Below, piece by piece: positions 24,145 to 33,342 of a DNA stretch of 41,010 bases. The notes under the pieces were generated by a model. The model saw only the letters and a list, made by a program, of their open reading frames with translations. It made no database searches and was not told where the DNA came from. The translations under genes were made by a program, and so were the position numbers. This stretch comes from Flagellimonas hadalis (GTDB lineage: Bacteria > Bacteroidota > Bacteroidia > Flavobacteriales > Flavobacteriaceae), in assembly GCF_007785775.2 (NCBI RefSeq), contig NZ_VNIK02000005.1, positions 216,737 to 257,746 on the forward strand, given 5' to 3'. Within the stretch, counting starts at the first letter, position 1. Each line of letters starts with the position of its first letter.

Positions 24145-26895
24145 ATGTTCAATAAGTATATTTTAATAGTAGCCTTTATATTGTGGACATTGCAAGCGGT
24201 AGGACAGGAGAGTTTTTCTTCTGTCCTTCCACTGCATAAAGGGGATATCAACGAAAAAACCGCAAAAACACAAAAGGTAAGCGTAGGGGAAGAGGAAACC
24301 TATGGTGTTGCCCTAAAAAAGCATCTTGCCAACCCAGACAAAAGGGTGCGGCCCGATGTTGAGGTAGAACTGGAAGTGCCCCAAGAGGGCATATATGTTT
24401 TGGAAGCTGAAGCTTATCCAATCCATATGGCATCCTTAAAAAAGAGGGACACTACGGGTCTCTGGACGGTGAATGCCTTTTTTCAGTTGGGAGATTCAAG
24501 ACGGACCAAACGTATCGTGTTCGATCGCTACAAAGGAGGTCATCAGGAATTGGGAAAATTTGAGATTTCCGAAAAGCGGCAAAAGCTGAAAATTTGGCTG
24601 CCAAACAACCTGGCCCTTTCCACCATTACCATAAAACCCTATGTGGCCCCCACCGCACCTCCGGAAGCACAGGTCTATGTGCCAAAAATAAAGCCAATCA
24701 CGGATCGGCCAAGACTGTGGGTGAACAAGGAGAGCCTGCCCATTGTAAAAAGCCGTTTGACTTCCTCGGAAAACAAAGAGGCTTGGGATAAGGTGAAGAA
24801 TGCGGCGTTGAGTCCCTATTCGTTCGATTTTGATTTGGATAAGGAAATATTCCACAATGAAAAACTAGAGAAGGCCATAGAGCAAAAGGCATTTTATTCC
24901 CTGATGACCCAAGATGCCACGGTCGGCAAGGAAGCTGTGCAGTTGCTCGTGGACTACCTCTCGGTCCTTGAATTTGGCAATGTTACCTATGGCGACATTA
25001 CACGCGAAGTGGGCAGGGCGCTCTATACAGGGGCATTGGTCTATGATTGGTGCTATCCGTTGATGGATGAAGAAACCAAATCCACCTTACAAAAAGACTT
25101 TAGGCGCCTGGTGCGTGACATGGAAATTGGTTGGCCCCCGTTCTACGGGCTGGAGAGCATCATAAACGGACACGGAAACGAGGCCCAGATCTGTAGGGAT
25201 ATGTTGGCCTGGAGTTTGGCCGTATATGATGAGGACCCCGAACCCTATAAGTATGTTTCGTATACCATTTTGGAACAATTGGTGCCCATGCGCAAGTTTG
25301 AGTACCAATCCCCAAGGCATAACCAAGGTATAGATTATGGCGGATATCGCTTTGGTTGGGAAATGCATGCGGTATGGCTGTACTATAGAATGTTGGGATA
25401 CTCCGTCTTTGATGACAACATCAAGAACATGACCGATTATTGGCTGTACATGCGCACACCCGATGGTAAAATGTTGAGGGATGGCGATATGTTCAGTGTC
25501 AAATACTCCAGCAGTGATGACTTTTACTGGAGCAATCCGCAGACCATGCTTTTGTGCTATGCATTTTCCGGGAACCCATTGATCAAAGGTGAGTTCTACA
25601 AACAAGGGGCATTGCCGAACAATCCGGTCCTGTTCCTATTGCTCAACGACCCCCAACTAAAACCGGATTTTGATTTGGGTCAGCTTCCGTTGACCAAGGA
25701 TTTTGGGCCCGTGTTGGGGTCCATGGTCGCCCGGACCGGATGGGACCAAAACAAGGACAGTGGCAATGTGGTGGCGGAAATCAAAGGAGGGGGATACCAT
25801 TTTGGTAACCACCAGCATGCTGATGCAGGAGCGTTACAGATCTATTACCGGGGAATACAAGTGGGTGACCTCGGGCTTTATTTGTCCTACGGTTCTCCGT
25901 ATGATTTCAATTTTAACAAGCGTTCCATTTCGCACAGTATGATGTTGGCCGTTGATCCCCATGAAGGACTGCTATTTCGTGCCAAGACCAACGATGGCGG
26001 AACGCGCTTTAGCCAAAGGTTCCCCAAAACGCCCGAAGAGACACAGACGGATCCGTGGTTCAATGTGGGTTTTGTGCGGTCGTCAGCAGTTGGGAAGGAT
26101 GCCAAGGCCCCATCGTTTAGCTATTACAATATGGACTTGACGGCAGCCTATTCTTCAAAAATGTCATCCTACTCCCGAGGTTTCCTGTTCTTGAACCTAG
26201 AACGGCAAGACGTCCCCGCGGCCATAATCCTGACGGACGATATGCAGGTCCAGGATTCGACCTTTCAGAAATATTGGCAGATCAATACCCTGAATGCCCC
26301 GACAGCAGATGAAGATAGGTTGGTGTTGAGCAACGAACTGGATGGAAAAGTGGGAAAAACCTATGTGGATATGTTGGTTCCCAAGCCAGAAGACCGTACG
26401 TCGCAGGTATTGGGAGGAAAAGAATCGACCCATGTTTTCGGGACCAAATATGAGGTCAATTCCAATTGGCCCGAAGCCAATGGTTATCGGATCATGTACT
26501 CCCCTAAAAAGGAACGAAAAAACGATCAATTCCTGACAGTCTTTCAGACGGTGGATGGCGAAGCAAGCGCGCTCAAGGTTGATTTCAAGGAGTTTGATAC
26601 ATATTATCTTGTCCGCTTGGCGGATAAAATAGTTTACATTTCCAAAGGAAAAGACCTAGTGGAAGAGTCCATCAAGGTGACTATCCCTGACGAAGTAGAG
26701 GAAGTGGAGGTGATCTTTGCGGGAATCAAAGAAGGATATTGGAACGTATACGATAAAAAAAGCGGATTGAATGCCAATATTCTAGTTGATTTTGGGAAAA
26801 ATGTAGTAAGTTTCAGGAGCAAGGGAGGAGAATATGTTGTTGGGCCAGGTCGTTCATACAATGCCTCGGAATCCATCCTGCCGGACGCCAATTAG
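24145..26895 (+). CDS. Heparinase II/III-type polysaccharide lyase, secreted
   Basis: The 916-residue protein has a signal peptide (MFNKYILIVAFILWTLQAVGQ), an N-terminal beta-rich domain, an (alpha/alpha) toroid (about 200-520) and C-terminal beta-sandwich parts. Candidate catalytic residues are His343 in NGHGNE, Tyr398 in QGIDYGGY and His556 or His558 in GNHQHADAGALQIYY. The 343-398 spacing of 55 equals that between His202 and Tyr257 which I recall for Pedobacter HepII. It should cleave a uronate-containing polysaccharide by beta-elimination outside the cytoplasm. At 916 residues it is longer than HepII (about 770) and has an extra N-terminal domain. The window has no sulfatase and no GH88/GH105, which argues against ordinary heparin or heparan sulfate. 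Confidence 0.88.
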   Translation: MFNKYILIVAFILWTLQAVGQESFSSVLPLHKGDINEKTAKTQKVSVGEEETYGVALKKHLANPDKRVRPDVEVELEVPQEGIYVLEAEAYPIHMASLKKRDTTGLWTVNAFFQLGDSRRTKRIVFDRYKGGHQELGKFEISEKRQKLKIWLPNNLALSTITIKPYVAPTAPPEAQVYVPKIKPITDRPRLWVNKESLPIVKSRLTSSENKEAWDKVKNAALSPYSFDFDLDKEIFHNEKLEKAIEQKAFYSLMTQDATVGKEAVQLLVDYLSVLEFGNVTYGDITREVGRALYTGALVYDWCYPLMDEETKSTLQKDFRRLVRDMEIGWPPFYGLESIINGHGNEAQICRDMLAWSLAVYDEDPEPYKYVSYTILEQLVPMRKFEYQSPRHNQGIDYGGYRFGWEMHAVWLYYRMLGYSVFDDNIKNMTDYWLYMRTPDGKMLRDGDMFSVKYSSSDDFYWSNPQTMLLCYAFSGNPLIKGEFYKQGALPNNPVLFLLLNDPQLKPDFDLGQLPLTKDFGPVLGSMVARTGWDQNKDSGNVVAEIKGGGYHFGNHQHADAGALQIYYRGIQVGDLGLYLSYGSPYDFNFNKRSISHSMMLAVDPHEGLLFRAKTNDGGTRFSQRFPKTPEETQTDPWFNVGFVRSSAVGKDAKAPSFSYYNMDLTAAYSSKMSSYSRGFLFLNLERQDVPAAIILTDDMQVQDSTFQKYWQINTLNAPTADEDRLVLSNELDGKVGKTYVDMLVPKPEDRTSQVLGGKESTHVFGTKYEVNSNWPEANGYRIMYSPKKERKNDQFLTVFQTVDGEASALKVDFKEFDTYYLVRLADKIVYISKGKDLVEESIKVTIPDEVEEVEVIFAGIKEGYWNVYDKKSGLNANILVDFGKNVVSFRSKGGEYVVGPGRSYNASESILPDAN

Positions 26896-27002
26896 GTCAT
26901 ATCATGGTAGTGGGCGAGATGCCGAGAAGTATCCTTAAAGTAAAGATGAGATAATATAACAAGAAGTTCATATACCTATTTTTGGGTTAAAATGAATACA
27001 AA

Positions 27003-27638
27003 ATGAAGGAAGATTCGTTGTCATATAAAACGTATTTGGAAATACGAAAGAAAATATTGTCCAATCAGCTCGTAGGGGGTGTGAGGTTGGTTGAAAGTGC
27101 ATGGGCAAAAAAACTCGATGTAAGCCGGGTCGCCATCCGCGAAGCTTTTATGAGATTGGCCGGGGAGCATTTGGTCGAATTTGGGGAAAAAGGAGGATGC
27201 TTTGTCAAAAAAATAACCCCGGACGACATCAAGGAAATACGTGAATTGCGTGAGTTGATTGAAGTTGGAGCCTTGAAAATATTGTTCAACAAAAGGGACA
27301 AAGATGTCATCAAAGAACTTGAATTGATTTGTGACGACTTCACATCCATGGTGGAAAAAGGATACTTTGGCGGAGCCTGTGAGGCTGATGTCCGATTCCA
27401 TGAAAAAATCATTGAATCCACTGGTAACGAGCGTTTGTGCCAGATATATAACAACAGCAATATTCCCTTGTTCCATCTTAAACTTGGAAATGCGCTGAGC
27501 CATATGGATGATTACAAACAAACGGATATGGAGCACCGTAAGATTGTGGAGGCCCTAAAAAGGGGTGACTTTTCACAGTCGGTCGATACGCTCATAGAGC
27601 ACTTGGACCGTGGAGAAAGAGAGTCTATTGAGTTCTAG
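27003..27638 (+). CDS. GntR family regulator with FCD ligand domain
   Basis: The 211-residue protein has a GntR winged helix-turn-helix (YLEIRKKILSNQLVGG, then LDVSRVAIREAFMRLAGEHLVEF, residues 11-60) and an all-helical FCD domain (about 75-205). FCD elements are RELRELIEVGALKILF, DVRFHEKIIESTGNERL and MEHRKIVEALKRGD; their Asp/His residues commonly bind a metal and a carboxylate ligand. FCD regulators usually sense sugar acids. Because it lies between the lyase and the catabolic operon, it is the best candidate for binding the GTATAC operators at 18979, 19106 and 28516. A weaker match, ATGAATACAAAA (26992-27003), overlaps its own start codon and hints at autoregulation. Confidence 0.92.
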   Translation: MKEDSLSYKTYLEIRKKILSNQLVGGVRLVESAWAKKLDVSRVAIREAFMRLAGEHLVEFGEKGGCFVKKITPDDIKEIRELRELIEVGALKILFNKRDKDVIKELELICDDFTSMVEKGYFGGACEADVRFHEKIIESTGNERLCQIYNNSNIPLFHLKLGNALSHMDDYKQTDMEHRKIVEALKRGDFSQSVDTLIEHLDRGERESIEF

Positions 27639-27674
27639 GGTACGGAGCGCAATTCGATTGTTCCGGCCTTCCGT

Positions 27675-28490
27675 TTATAGGACCCCTCTTGAATTTGTAG
27701 CGTAGCTGAGCAGCTGACCCTTTTCTGCTTCTGTGATGACGAGTCCCCATTTTCCAAAGGGATCAAAGGCACAGTTGGTAGGATTGGCCCCAGGTAGCTG
27801 AATTTCCTTGTCCAGATTTCCATTTTGATGGTATACATGCACTTTGGAGGAACCAAATACAGCGACATAAAGTAAACCTTCCTCATCAAAAGCAATGCCG
27901 TCAGGTCCAACGGGGCCACCGGTATTGGTGAATATTTCGGGGTTTTTCCAAGTGAAGTCCCCGCTGTCCCACTCGCCTTTCCAGATATGTTTTGTTCCGG
28001 TTTCCGCAACATATAGCGCGGTTTTCTCCTGATCAAGGGCAAGGCCGTTCGGATAAAAGGGAACGGAATCTATTTTTGTCAATCCCTTTGTGGGGTTCCA
28101 GGCGCAAAAATAACCATCCCCCTTATGGAGTTCTTCTCCGGAACAGGTGAACAAAAGATTTCCCTCTGCATCGAAGGCCAAATCGTTCGGGAGGTTCAGG
28201 TTTTCATTTCCTATATGTGAGATTACTGTTTTGGTGGCATCGGAAATGGGGTCATAGGTCCGTATCTCATTGCGAACGGAGTCACAGAACCACAGCAATC
28301 CATCGCTGTCAAAGGCAATGCCATTGGGACGCCCGCCCACGATATGGCGTCTCAGGTTGCCGCCGGAATATTCGCTCAAGCTACCATTTTGCTGTTCTAC
28401 AAACCATAGGGTGCCGTTGGGGGCGAAGGCTGGTCCTTCCGGGAACTGGAGATTTTCGAGCAAAATGGACATGGCTGAGACTTTATTCAT
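27675..28490 (-). CDS. SMP-30/gluconolactonase family lactonase
   Basis: The 271-residue product is a six-bladed propeller of the SMP-30/gluconolaconase/LRE-like family. The metal-binding residues are visible as the Glu in FPEGPAF (about 16-22), Asn in LPNDLAFD and Asp in GPDGIAFDEEG. These enzymes hydrolyse aldonolactones to aldonic acids. There is no signal peptide, so it acts in the cytoplasm. It is convergent with the GntR gene (36-nt gap) and divergent from the aminotransferase operon, sharing the intergenic region with promoter P2. It is expected to supply the substrate for the galactonate-dehydratase-like enzyme. A second ATG at 28472 would shorten it by six residues. Confidence 0.9.
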   Translation of the reverse strand: MNKVSAMSILLENLQFPEGPAFAPNGTLWFVEQQNGSLSEYSGGNLRRHIVGGRPNGIAFDSDGLLWFCDSVRNEIRTYDPISDATKTVISHIGNENLNLPNDLAFDAEGNLLFTCSGEELHKGDGYFCAWNPTKGLTKIDSVPFYPNGLALDQEKTALYVAETGTKHIWKGEWDSGDFTWKNPEIFTNTGGPVGPDGIAFDEEGLLYVAVFGSSKVHVYHQNGNLDKEIQLPGANPTNCAFDPFGKWGLVITEAEKGQLLSYATNSRGVL

Positions 28491-28515
28491 AAAAATAAAT
28501 TAAAATTAATTATAA

Positions 28516-28550
28516 TTGTATACAAAAAATACATAATTTAGTATTCATTA
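28516..28550 (+). promoter_or_regulatory. PUL promoter P2 with twin GTATAC-type boxes
   Basis: TTGTATACAA (28516-28525) is a perfect 10-bp palindrome, and TAGTATTCATTA (28539-28550) is a near copy of the second box of P1. The two centres are 23 bp apart, exactly as in P1. TAATTTAG (28534-28541) matches the -7 consensus at 7 of 8 positions and occupies the same place as in P1. The implied transcription start near 28548 supports translation of the aminotransferase from 28650 rather than from the ATG at 28554. Confidence 0.65.
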
Positions 28551-28649
28551 AACATGATGAATGGTAGTCATTGTATTTTGATATTCATTAAAGTCCAACA
28601 GGTATTTACATCGCCGAAAACATTAGAAGAAAATAATAATATAAAGAAT

Positions 28650-29969
28650 ATGATCAGATCAAAATCTAATAACATTTTATTGGAAAATGAGAAGTGGATA
28701 CCCGGAGGCGTGGTATCCTTGAACAGAAAGGCAGATCCCAATATTTGTTTTAAGAGCGGTAGGGGAAGTAGGGTCTTGGATGTGGACGGAAAAGAATATA
28801 TTGATTACCAGGCAGGCTTCGCGGCCTCATTTTTGGGCCATAACGACCCGGATATCAACCAAGCGGTAGAGGAGGCATTGAAGAGCAGTTCCATTTTGAT
28901 GGGGGCAGGGCCAACTACCTTGGAAGGTGAGTTTGCCGAACTGTTTTGCAAAAGTGTCCCTTATGCGGATAGTGTACAGATTACGAACACAGGTTCGGAA
29001 GCAACGTTCCACGCCATTCGGATAGCCAGGGCCGCGACAGGTCGCGACCATGTCATCGTGATGCAAGGAGGTTACAATGGCTGGCATAATGATGTGGCCT
29101 GCAATGTGATAAGCGCAAAATCGGATATCGGTGAGCGTGTCTCACCGGGCGAATACCCTTTTGATTCCTTGTCTGCAGGTGTCCCTGATGTGCATAAATC
29201 ATTGGTGCACGTGGTCAACTACAATGACCTGGAATCCATAGCCTATGTCCTTAAGCGATATGAGGTTGCCTGTGTGCTATTGGAACCTGTCCTACAAAAC
29301 ATAGGTATCGTAAAGCCAGAGCCGGGTTATCTGGAGGGTCTGCGTAAACTTGCCGATGAACATGGATTTTTACTTGTTTTCGATGAGGTGAAAACAGGTT
29401 TCAGGCATGCCTTGGGCGGTTATCAGTCCATTTGTGGCGTCCGGCCCGACCTTTCTACCTTTGGAAAAGCCGTTGCCAACGGTTATCCTTTTGGTGTGAT
29501 AGCAGGGAAAAAGGAATATATGGATTATTTCATCCATCCAGAGAAGAGCAAAAGGGTCTTGATCGCCGGAACCTTTAATGCCTTTCCATTGACCACTGCA
29601 GCGGCAATCGCAACCTTGAAAAAGCTCGCCGACCCCGTTGTGGACGTGTATGGACATGTGGAGCGATTGGGTAAATTGATGGAAGATGGATTGAAGGATA
29701 TTTTCACGGCAAAGGGGATCACCCATCATATTGCAAGACAGGGTTCCGCTTTTTGTGCATACTTCATGGACCATGCCCCGGTTGATTTTCACGATGTTTT
29801 GAACAATCATGATTTTCAATACGACACGGATTACCGCAAAAAATTGATTGAAAACGGTATATTTAATTTCCCAGTGGCAATCAAACAGAACAGCATATCT
29901 TTTGCGCATTCGGAAGAGGACATTGAGGTGACCTTGGACAATGTGAAAAAGGTGGTTGGTCAACTATAA
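28650..29969 (+). CDS. Class III PLP aminotransferase (glutamate-1-semialdehyde aminomutase-like)
   Basis: Started at 28650 (MIRSKSNN...) the protein has 439 residues, usual for this family. The longer frame from 28554 would begin almost at the predicted transcription start. Motifs are ITNTGSEATFHAIRIARAATGRD, the PLP-ring Asp in LLVFDEVKTGFRHALGG and the Schiff-base Lys273 in TFGKAVANGYPFG. These match class III aminotransferases close to glutamate-1-semialdehyde 2,1-aminomutase. In a catabolic operon it more likely moves an amino group on or off a sugar-derived keto acid or aldehyde than makes haem precursors. It is the first gene of the long operon running to the window end. Confidence 0.88.
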   Translation: MIRSKSNNILLENEKWIPGGVVSLNRKADPNICFKSGRGSRVLDVDGKEYIDYQAGFAASFLGHNDPDINQAVEEALKSSSILMGAGPTTLEGEFAELFCKSVPYADSVQITNTGSEATFHAIRIARAATGRDHVIVMQGGYNGWHNDVACNVISAKSDIGERVSPGEYPFDSLSAGVPDVHKSLVHVVNYNDLESIAYVLKRYEVACVLLEPVLQNIGIVKPEPGYLEGLRKLADEHGFLLVFDEVKTGFRHALGGYQSICGVRPDLSTFGKAVANGYPFGVIAGKKEYMDYFIHPEKSKRVLIAGTFNAFPLTTAAAIATLKKLADPVVDVYGHVERLGKLMEDGLKDIFTAKGITHHIARQGSAFCAYFMDHAPVDFHDVLNNHDFQYDTDYRKKLIENGIFNFPVAIKQNSISFAHSEEDIEVTLDNVKKVVGQL

Positions 29970-29978
29970 GATGTGGAG

Positions 29979-31157
29979 ATGAAAATTACAGCGATAGAAG
30001 CCCATGTGTGCAATGCACGGATGCGGAATTGGATCTTTGTGAAAGTGATTACCGATCAACCCGGACTTTGGGGTTGGGGCGAGGCCACTTTGGAGTGGCA
30101 CACCAAAGGTGTGGTGGGTGCCATTGAGGACATCTCCCAACTTTTGGTGGGGGAAGATCCCAGGCGAATAGAGCACCTTTGGCAGATGATGTACCGCCAG
30201 CATTTTTGGCATGGAAACGGTATTGTCAGGGGAACGGCCATCAGTGGGATAGATATTGCGCTGTGGGATATCCTGGGCAAGATCCATAACGTGCCTTGCC
30301 ATGAACTATGGGGAGGCCGCGTACGGGATTATGTCCGTCTGTATTGCCATCTTGGAGGTGGAAAAATGGAAGATTTTTACGAGACTGCTCCCGATAACGC
30401 CAAACGCTTTGCCGAACTTGCCCAACAGGCCGTGGAAGAAGGCTTTACCGCTTTCAAGTCCATGGCTGTTCCAGAGACAATGTCCTTGGAAGGACTAAAA
30501 CCGATAAAATCCGCAGAGTCATGTGTGCGTGCCATGCGCGAAGCTGTGGGTGACGATATTGATATCATGGTGGATTGCCATGCAAGGCCTACCCCTCGTA
30601 TGGGTCTCATGTTCGCCAAGGCACTGGAGCCTTACGGACTGTACTTTTTTGAAGAGCCCTGTTGGCCGGAAACCATGGATGATATTGCATTGATCCAGCG
30701 TTCCGTTACAACACCCATTGCTTCAGGAGAACGTTTGGTGGGAGTGCATGCATTCAGGGAAATGCTGGAAAAAAGGGCCGTGAGCGTACTTCAGCCAGAT
30801 ATCACTCACTGTGGCGGTCTTTCAGAGGCACGCCGTATCGGTGCATTGGCAGAGGCCTATAAAGTATCCATGGCACCCCATAACCCACAGGGGCCTGTCA
30901 GTACCGCGGCGTCATTGGAGTTGGGATTTGCCACACCGTCCTATATCATTTGTGAAAGTGTGCATAATGATGTGGAGTGGAGGCAAGAGGTCGTTTCCGA
31001 AGGTTTTGAGGTGAAAAAAGAGGGAAGAATAGTGCTTCCGAACCAACGCCCTGGACTGGGAATCGAGATCAATGAAGAGGAAATCAAGAAGCATCCATTT
31101 CAGCAGGAAGTACTGCAACGGACCTTCTATAAAGATGGTAGCGTAGGGGATTGGTAG
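29979..31157 (+). CDS. Enolase-superfamily acid-sugar dehydratase (galactonate dehydratase-like)
   Basis: The ATG at 29979 gives 392 residues; a GTG at 29973 is also in frame. Metal and catalytic residues are Asp199 and His201 in VDCHAR, Glu225 in FEEPCW, Glu251 in SGERLVG and His301 in APHNPQGP. These positions are exactly 16 above those I recall for E. coli galactonate dehydratase (D183, H185, E209, E235, H285), so the mandelate-racemase-type galactonate dehydratase family is well supported. It would convert an aldonate to a 2-keto-3-deoxy acid in the cytoplasm, following the SMP-30 lactonase and preceding the DapA-family enzyme. The sugar specificity is open. Confidence 0.92.
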   Translation: MKITAIEAHVCNARMRNWIFVKVITDQPGLWGWGEATLEWHTKGVVGAIEDISQLLVGEDPRRIEHLWQMMYRQHFWHGNGIVRGTAISGIDIALWDILGKIHNVPCHELWGGRVRDYVRLYCHLGGGKMEDFYETAPDNAKRFAELAQQAVEEGFTAFKSMAVPETMSLEGLKPIKSAESCVRAMREAVGDDIDIMVDCHARPTPRMGLMFAKALEPYGLYFFEEPCWPETMDDIALIQRSVTTPIASGERLVGVHAFREMLEKRAVSVLQPDITHCGGLSEARRIGALAEAYKVSMAPHNPQGPVSTAASLELGFATPSYIICESVHNDVEWRQEVVSEGFEVKKEGRIVLPNQRPGLGIEINEEEIKKHPFQQEVLQRTFYKDGSVGDW

Positions 31158-31174
31158 CAATAAGATAAAAGGAC

Positions 31175-31951
31175 ATGGAAAGCAATAGTTTTAAAGACAA
31201 GGTCGTATTGATATCCGGCGGGATGGGTGACATTGGTCAAGCAGTGGCACTGGAATTTGGAAAGATGGGGGCGAAGATCGGAATATCGGACATCCGTGAC
31301 CCAACAACCGCAGCCGCAAAACTGTCCCTGATGGACAATCTGGGAGTGGCGTACCGTTACGATCAGGTGGATGTCTCGAATGCGGATGAAGTGGAAGGAT
31401 GGATCCAGGATGTTGAGGGTCAATGGGGCCATGTTGATATCGCTATTGTGAATGCCGCAACCGTTACATTAAAAGATGTACAAGAGATTACGGCCAAAGA
31501 ATGGGAACGCGAGATTCAGGTAAATCTGAACGGGTCTTTTTTTATGGCCAATGCGGCCTGTAGATCCTTTGTGAAGAAAAAAGTGGCCGGCAATATCGTG
31601 TTTTTGGGAAGTTGGGCGGCCCATGCGCCCCATACCAATATCCCGGCCTATTCCGTGTCCAAGGCAGCCTTGAGGATGTTGTGCAAGACGATGGCCTTGA
31701 GTTATGCTGAAAAAGGGATTCGGGTGAATGAAATTGCCCCAGGATATGTCAATGCCGGATTGAGCAAAGAAGTATGGGACAAAGACCCATACTCGGCCTC
31801 CCAAGCAAGGGACCGTGTCCCTGTGGGCAAGTTGATCGAAGCGGATGAAGTCGCCAAACAGGTTTTGTGGCTGTGCGATCCATCCAACCGGCACACGACC
31901 GGGAGTACCCTGCTCATGGACGGAGGTCTCTCACTCCTAAGGACTAAATGA
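31175..31951 (+). CDS. Short-chain dehydrogenase/reductase of the catabolic operon
   Basis: The 258-residue classical SDR has the cofactor motif SGGMGDIGQA (about 14-23), Asp-ended beta strand ISDIRD, NAATV in place of NNAG, a serine in FLGSWAAH and the catalytic Tyr159/Lys163 in YSVSK. It ends in the common LLMDGG motif. It should oxidise or reduce a sugar, lactone or sugar acid with NAD(P) in the cytoplasm. It starts 17 nt after the enolase gene and its stop overlaps the start of the next gene as ATGA (31948-31951), showing translational coupling. Exact substrate is unknown. Confidence 0.93.
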   Translation: MESNSFKDKVVLISGGMGDIGQAVALEFGKMGAKIGISDIRDPTTAAAKLSLMDNLGVAYRYDQVDVSNADEVEGWIQDVEGQWGHVDIAIVNAATVTLKDVQEITAKEWEREIQVNLNGSFFMANAACRSFVKKKVAGNIVFLGSWAAHAPHTNIPAYSVSKAALRMLCKTMALSYAEKGIRVNEIAPGYVNAGLSKEVWDKDPYSASQARDRVPVGKLIEADEVAKQVLWLCDPSNRHTTGSTLLMDGGLSLLRTK

Positions 31952-33342
31952 CGAATCAAACCGCAGTAATGACCCCCAACAAAAACCAAATAACCCCCAA
32001 CAGTACCTTCTCCGGTAGTTTTTCAGTGGTCACTGCCGATATCACACCACCATTGTCCATATATGCCCGCAACTGGGGCGCTTCGGCACATGATAGGGCG
32101 GAAGCCGTGCATAGGCCCTTGTGGATGCAATGTTTTTTGATGCAATCCATCACCGATGACCTCTTGGTTTGGTTTACGGCAGACCTAGGCTGGTGGAAGA
32201 ACAACTCGGATGAGCTGAGCCTAAGGAACTACATTCTAACAAAAACGGACCTAAAGGAAGAGCAAGTGCTTTTCTGTCTATCACATACACATGCGGGGCC
32301 CAGTATTTGTTCGGCCGATAAGGATAAACCGGGAGGTGACCAGATAGCGCCCTATCTCAAGTTTTTGGCCGAGACAGCGGTCAGCTTGTATGAAGAGGGA
32401 AGGCGCAAAATGCAAAAGGGAACGCTTACATGGGGGTATGGCAGCTGTAATTTGGCCACTAAAAGGGATTTTTTTGTGGATGGAACCTATCTCATTGGCT
32501 ATGATCCTACCCAAAAGGCAGATGACACTTTGCTGGTGGGGGCCGTGCGGGATGAAAAAGGGAAACGATTGGCGATTTTGGTGAACTATGCCTGCCACCC
32601 GACCACCTTTGCCCATGAAAATAAAATGCTGTCCCCGGATTACATTGGTTCCCTACGGGAGGTGGTGGAAACCTATTCGGGATGTCCCTGTTTGTTTTTT
32701 CAAGGAGCATCCGGGGATTTGGCCCCCAAGGAACAATATGTGGCAGATCCTGCCATTGTCGATGGTCATGGACGCCGTTTAGGCCACGCCACCATAGCCA
32801 CTTTGGAGTCCATTCCGCAGAACAATATGGGTCTTGAATTTAAAGAGGCCTTGATCTCTGGGGCTCCACTTGCGCTTTGGAAACCAGAGGCAAAAGCTCC
32901 GAACCATCAAATGGGTGCGCAGATCATCCATGTTGAGATGGACTACAAAGAACTACCTTCCGAGGATGAACTGCTGGAGGCGTATGAAAAATGTGAAGAT
33001 CGGGTGCTCAAAGACAGACTTTGGCGAAAGATCAATACGCGAAGGGCAATCGGCGGGAAAAAGACGGAAAAGGTTCCTGTTTGGATATGGCAACTTGGCA
33101 ATGCTGTCGTGATTGCGCAGGCCAATGAAACCTATTCCGTGATACAGGAACAATTGCGTTCTGCTTTTCCGGACAACAATATTGTTTTTATAAATATAGC
33201 CAATGGCTATGTTGGTTACCTCCCACCTTCAGATCTCTATGACAAGGATATGTATGCCGTTTGGCAGACTCCTTATGCTAAGGGCAGTCTTGAAAAAATG
33301 ATCGATCGAATAACTGAAGCCATCCAAACACTGAACCTATGA
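31948..33342 (+). CDS. Cytoplasmic neutral-ceramidase-like hydrolase
   Basis: The 464-residue protein resembles the N-terminal catalytic domain of neutral/alkaline ceramidases, zinc amidases. Family-like segments are TADITPPLSIYARNWG (about 30-45), LSHTHAGPSICSADK (about 110-124) and VNYACHPTTF (about 212-221), whose histidines are candidate zinc ligands. It lacks a signal peptide and the C-terminal sandwich domain of real ceramidases, and its operon concerns sugars, so ceramide is an unlikely substrate. Proteins of this type recur in Planctomycetota and Bacteroidota sugar clusters with no known function. It overlaps both neighbours by 4 nt, so it is made in step with the SDR and the symporter. 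An amide or ester hydrolase role is inferred. Confidence 0.75.
   Translation: MTNQTAVMTPNKNQITPNSTFSGSFSVVTADITPPLSIYARNWGASAHDRAEAVHRPLWMQCFLMQSITDDLLVWFTADLGWWKNNSDELSLRNYILTKTDLKEEQVLFCLSHTHAGPSICSADKDKPGGDQIAPYLKFLAETAVSLYEEGRRKMQKGTLTWGYGSCNLATKRDFFVDGTYLIGYDPTQKADDTLLVGAVRDEKGKRLAILVNYACHPTTFAHENKMLSPDYIGSLREVVETYSGCPCLFFQGASGDLAPKEQYVADPAIVDGHGRRLGHATIATLESIPQNNMGLEFKEALISGAPLALWKPEAKAPNHQMGAQIIHVEMDYKELPSEDELLEAYEKCEDRVLKDRLWRKINTRRAIGGKKTEKVPVWIWQLGNAVVIAQANETYSVIQEQLRSAFPDNNIVFINIANGYVGYLPPSDLYDKDMYAVWQTPYAKGSLEKMIDRITEAIQTLNL

Noticed and set aside
28554..28649. Longer start for the aminotransferase
   Set aside because: The predicted transcription start is near 28548, leaving almost no leader, and the extra 32 residues have no family counterpart.
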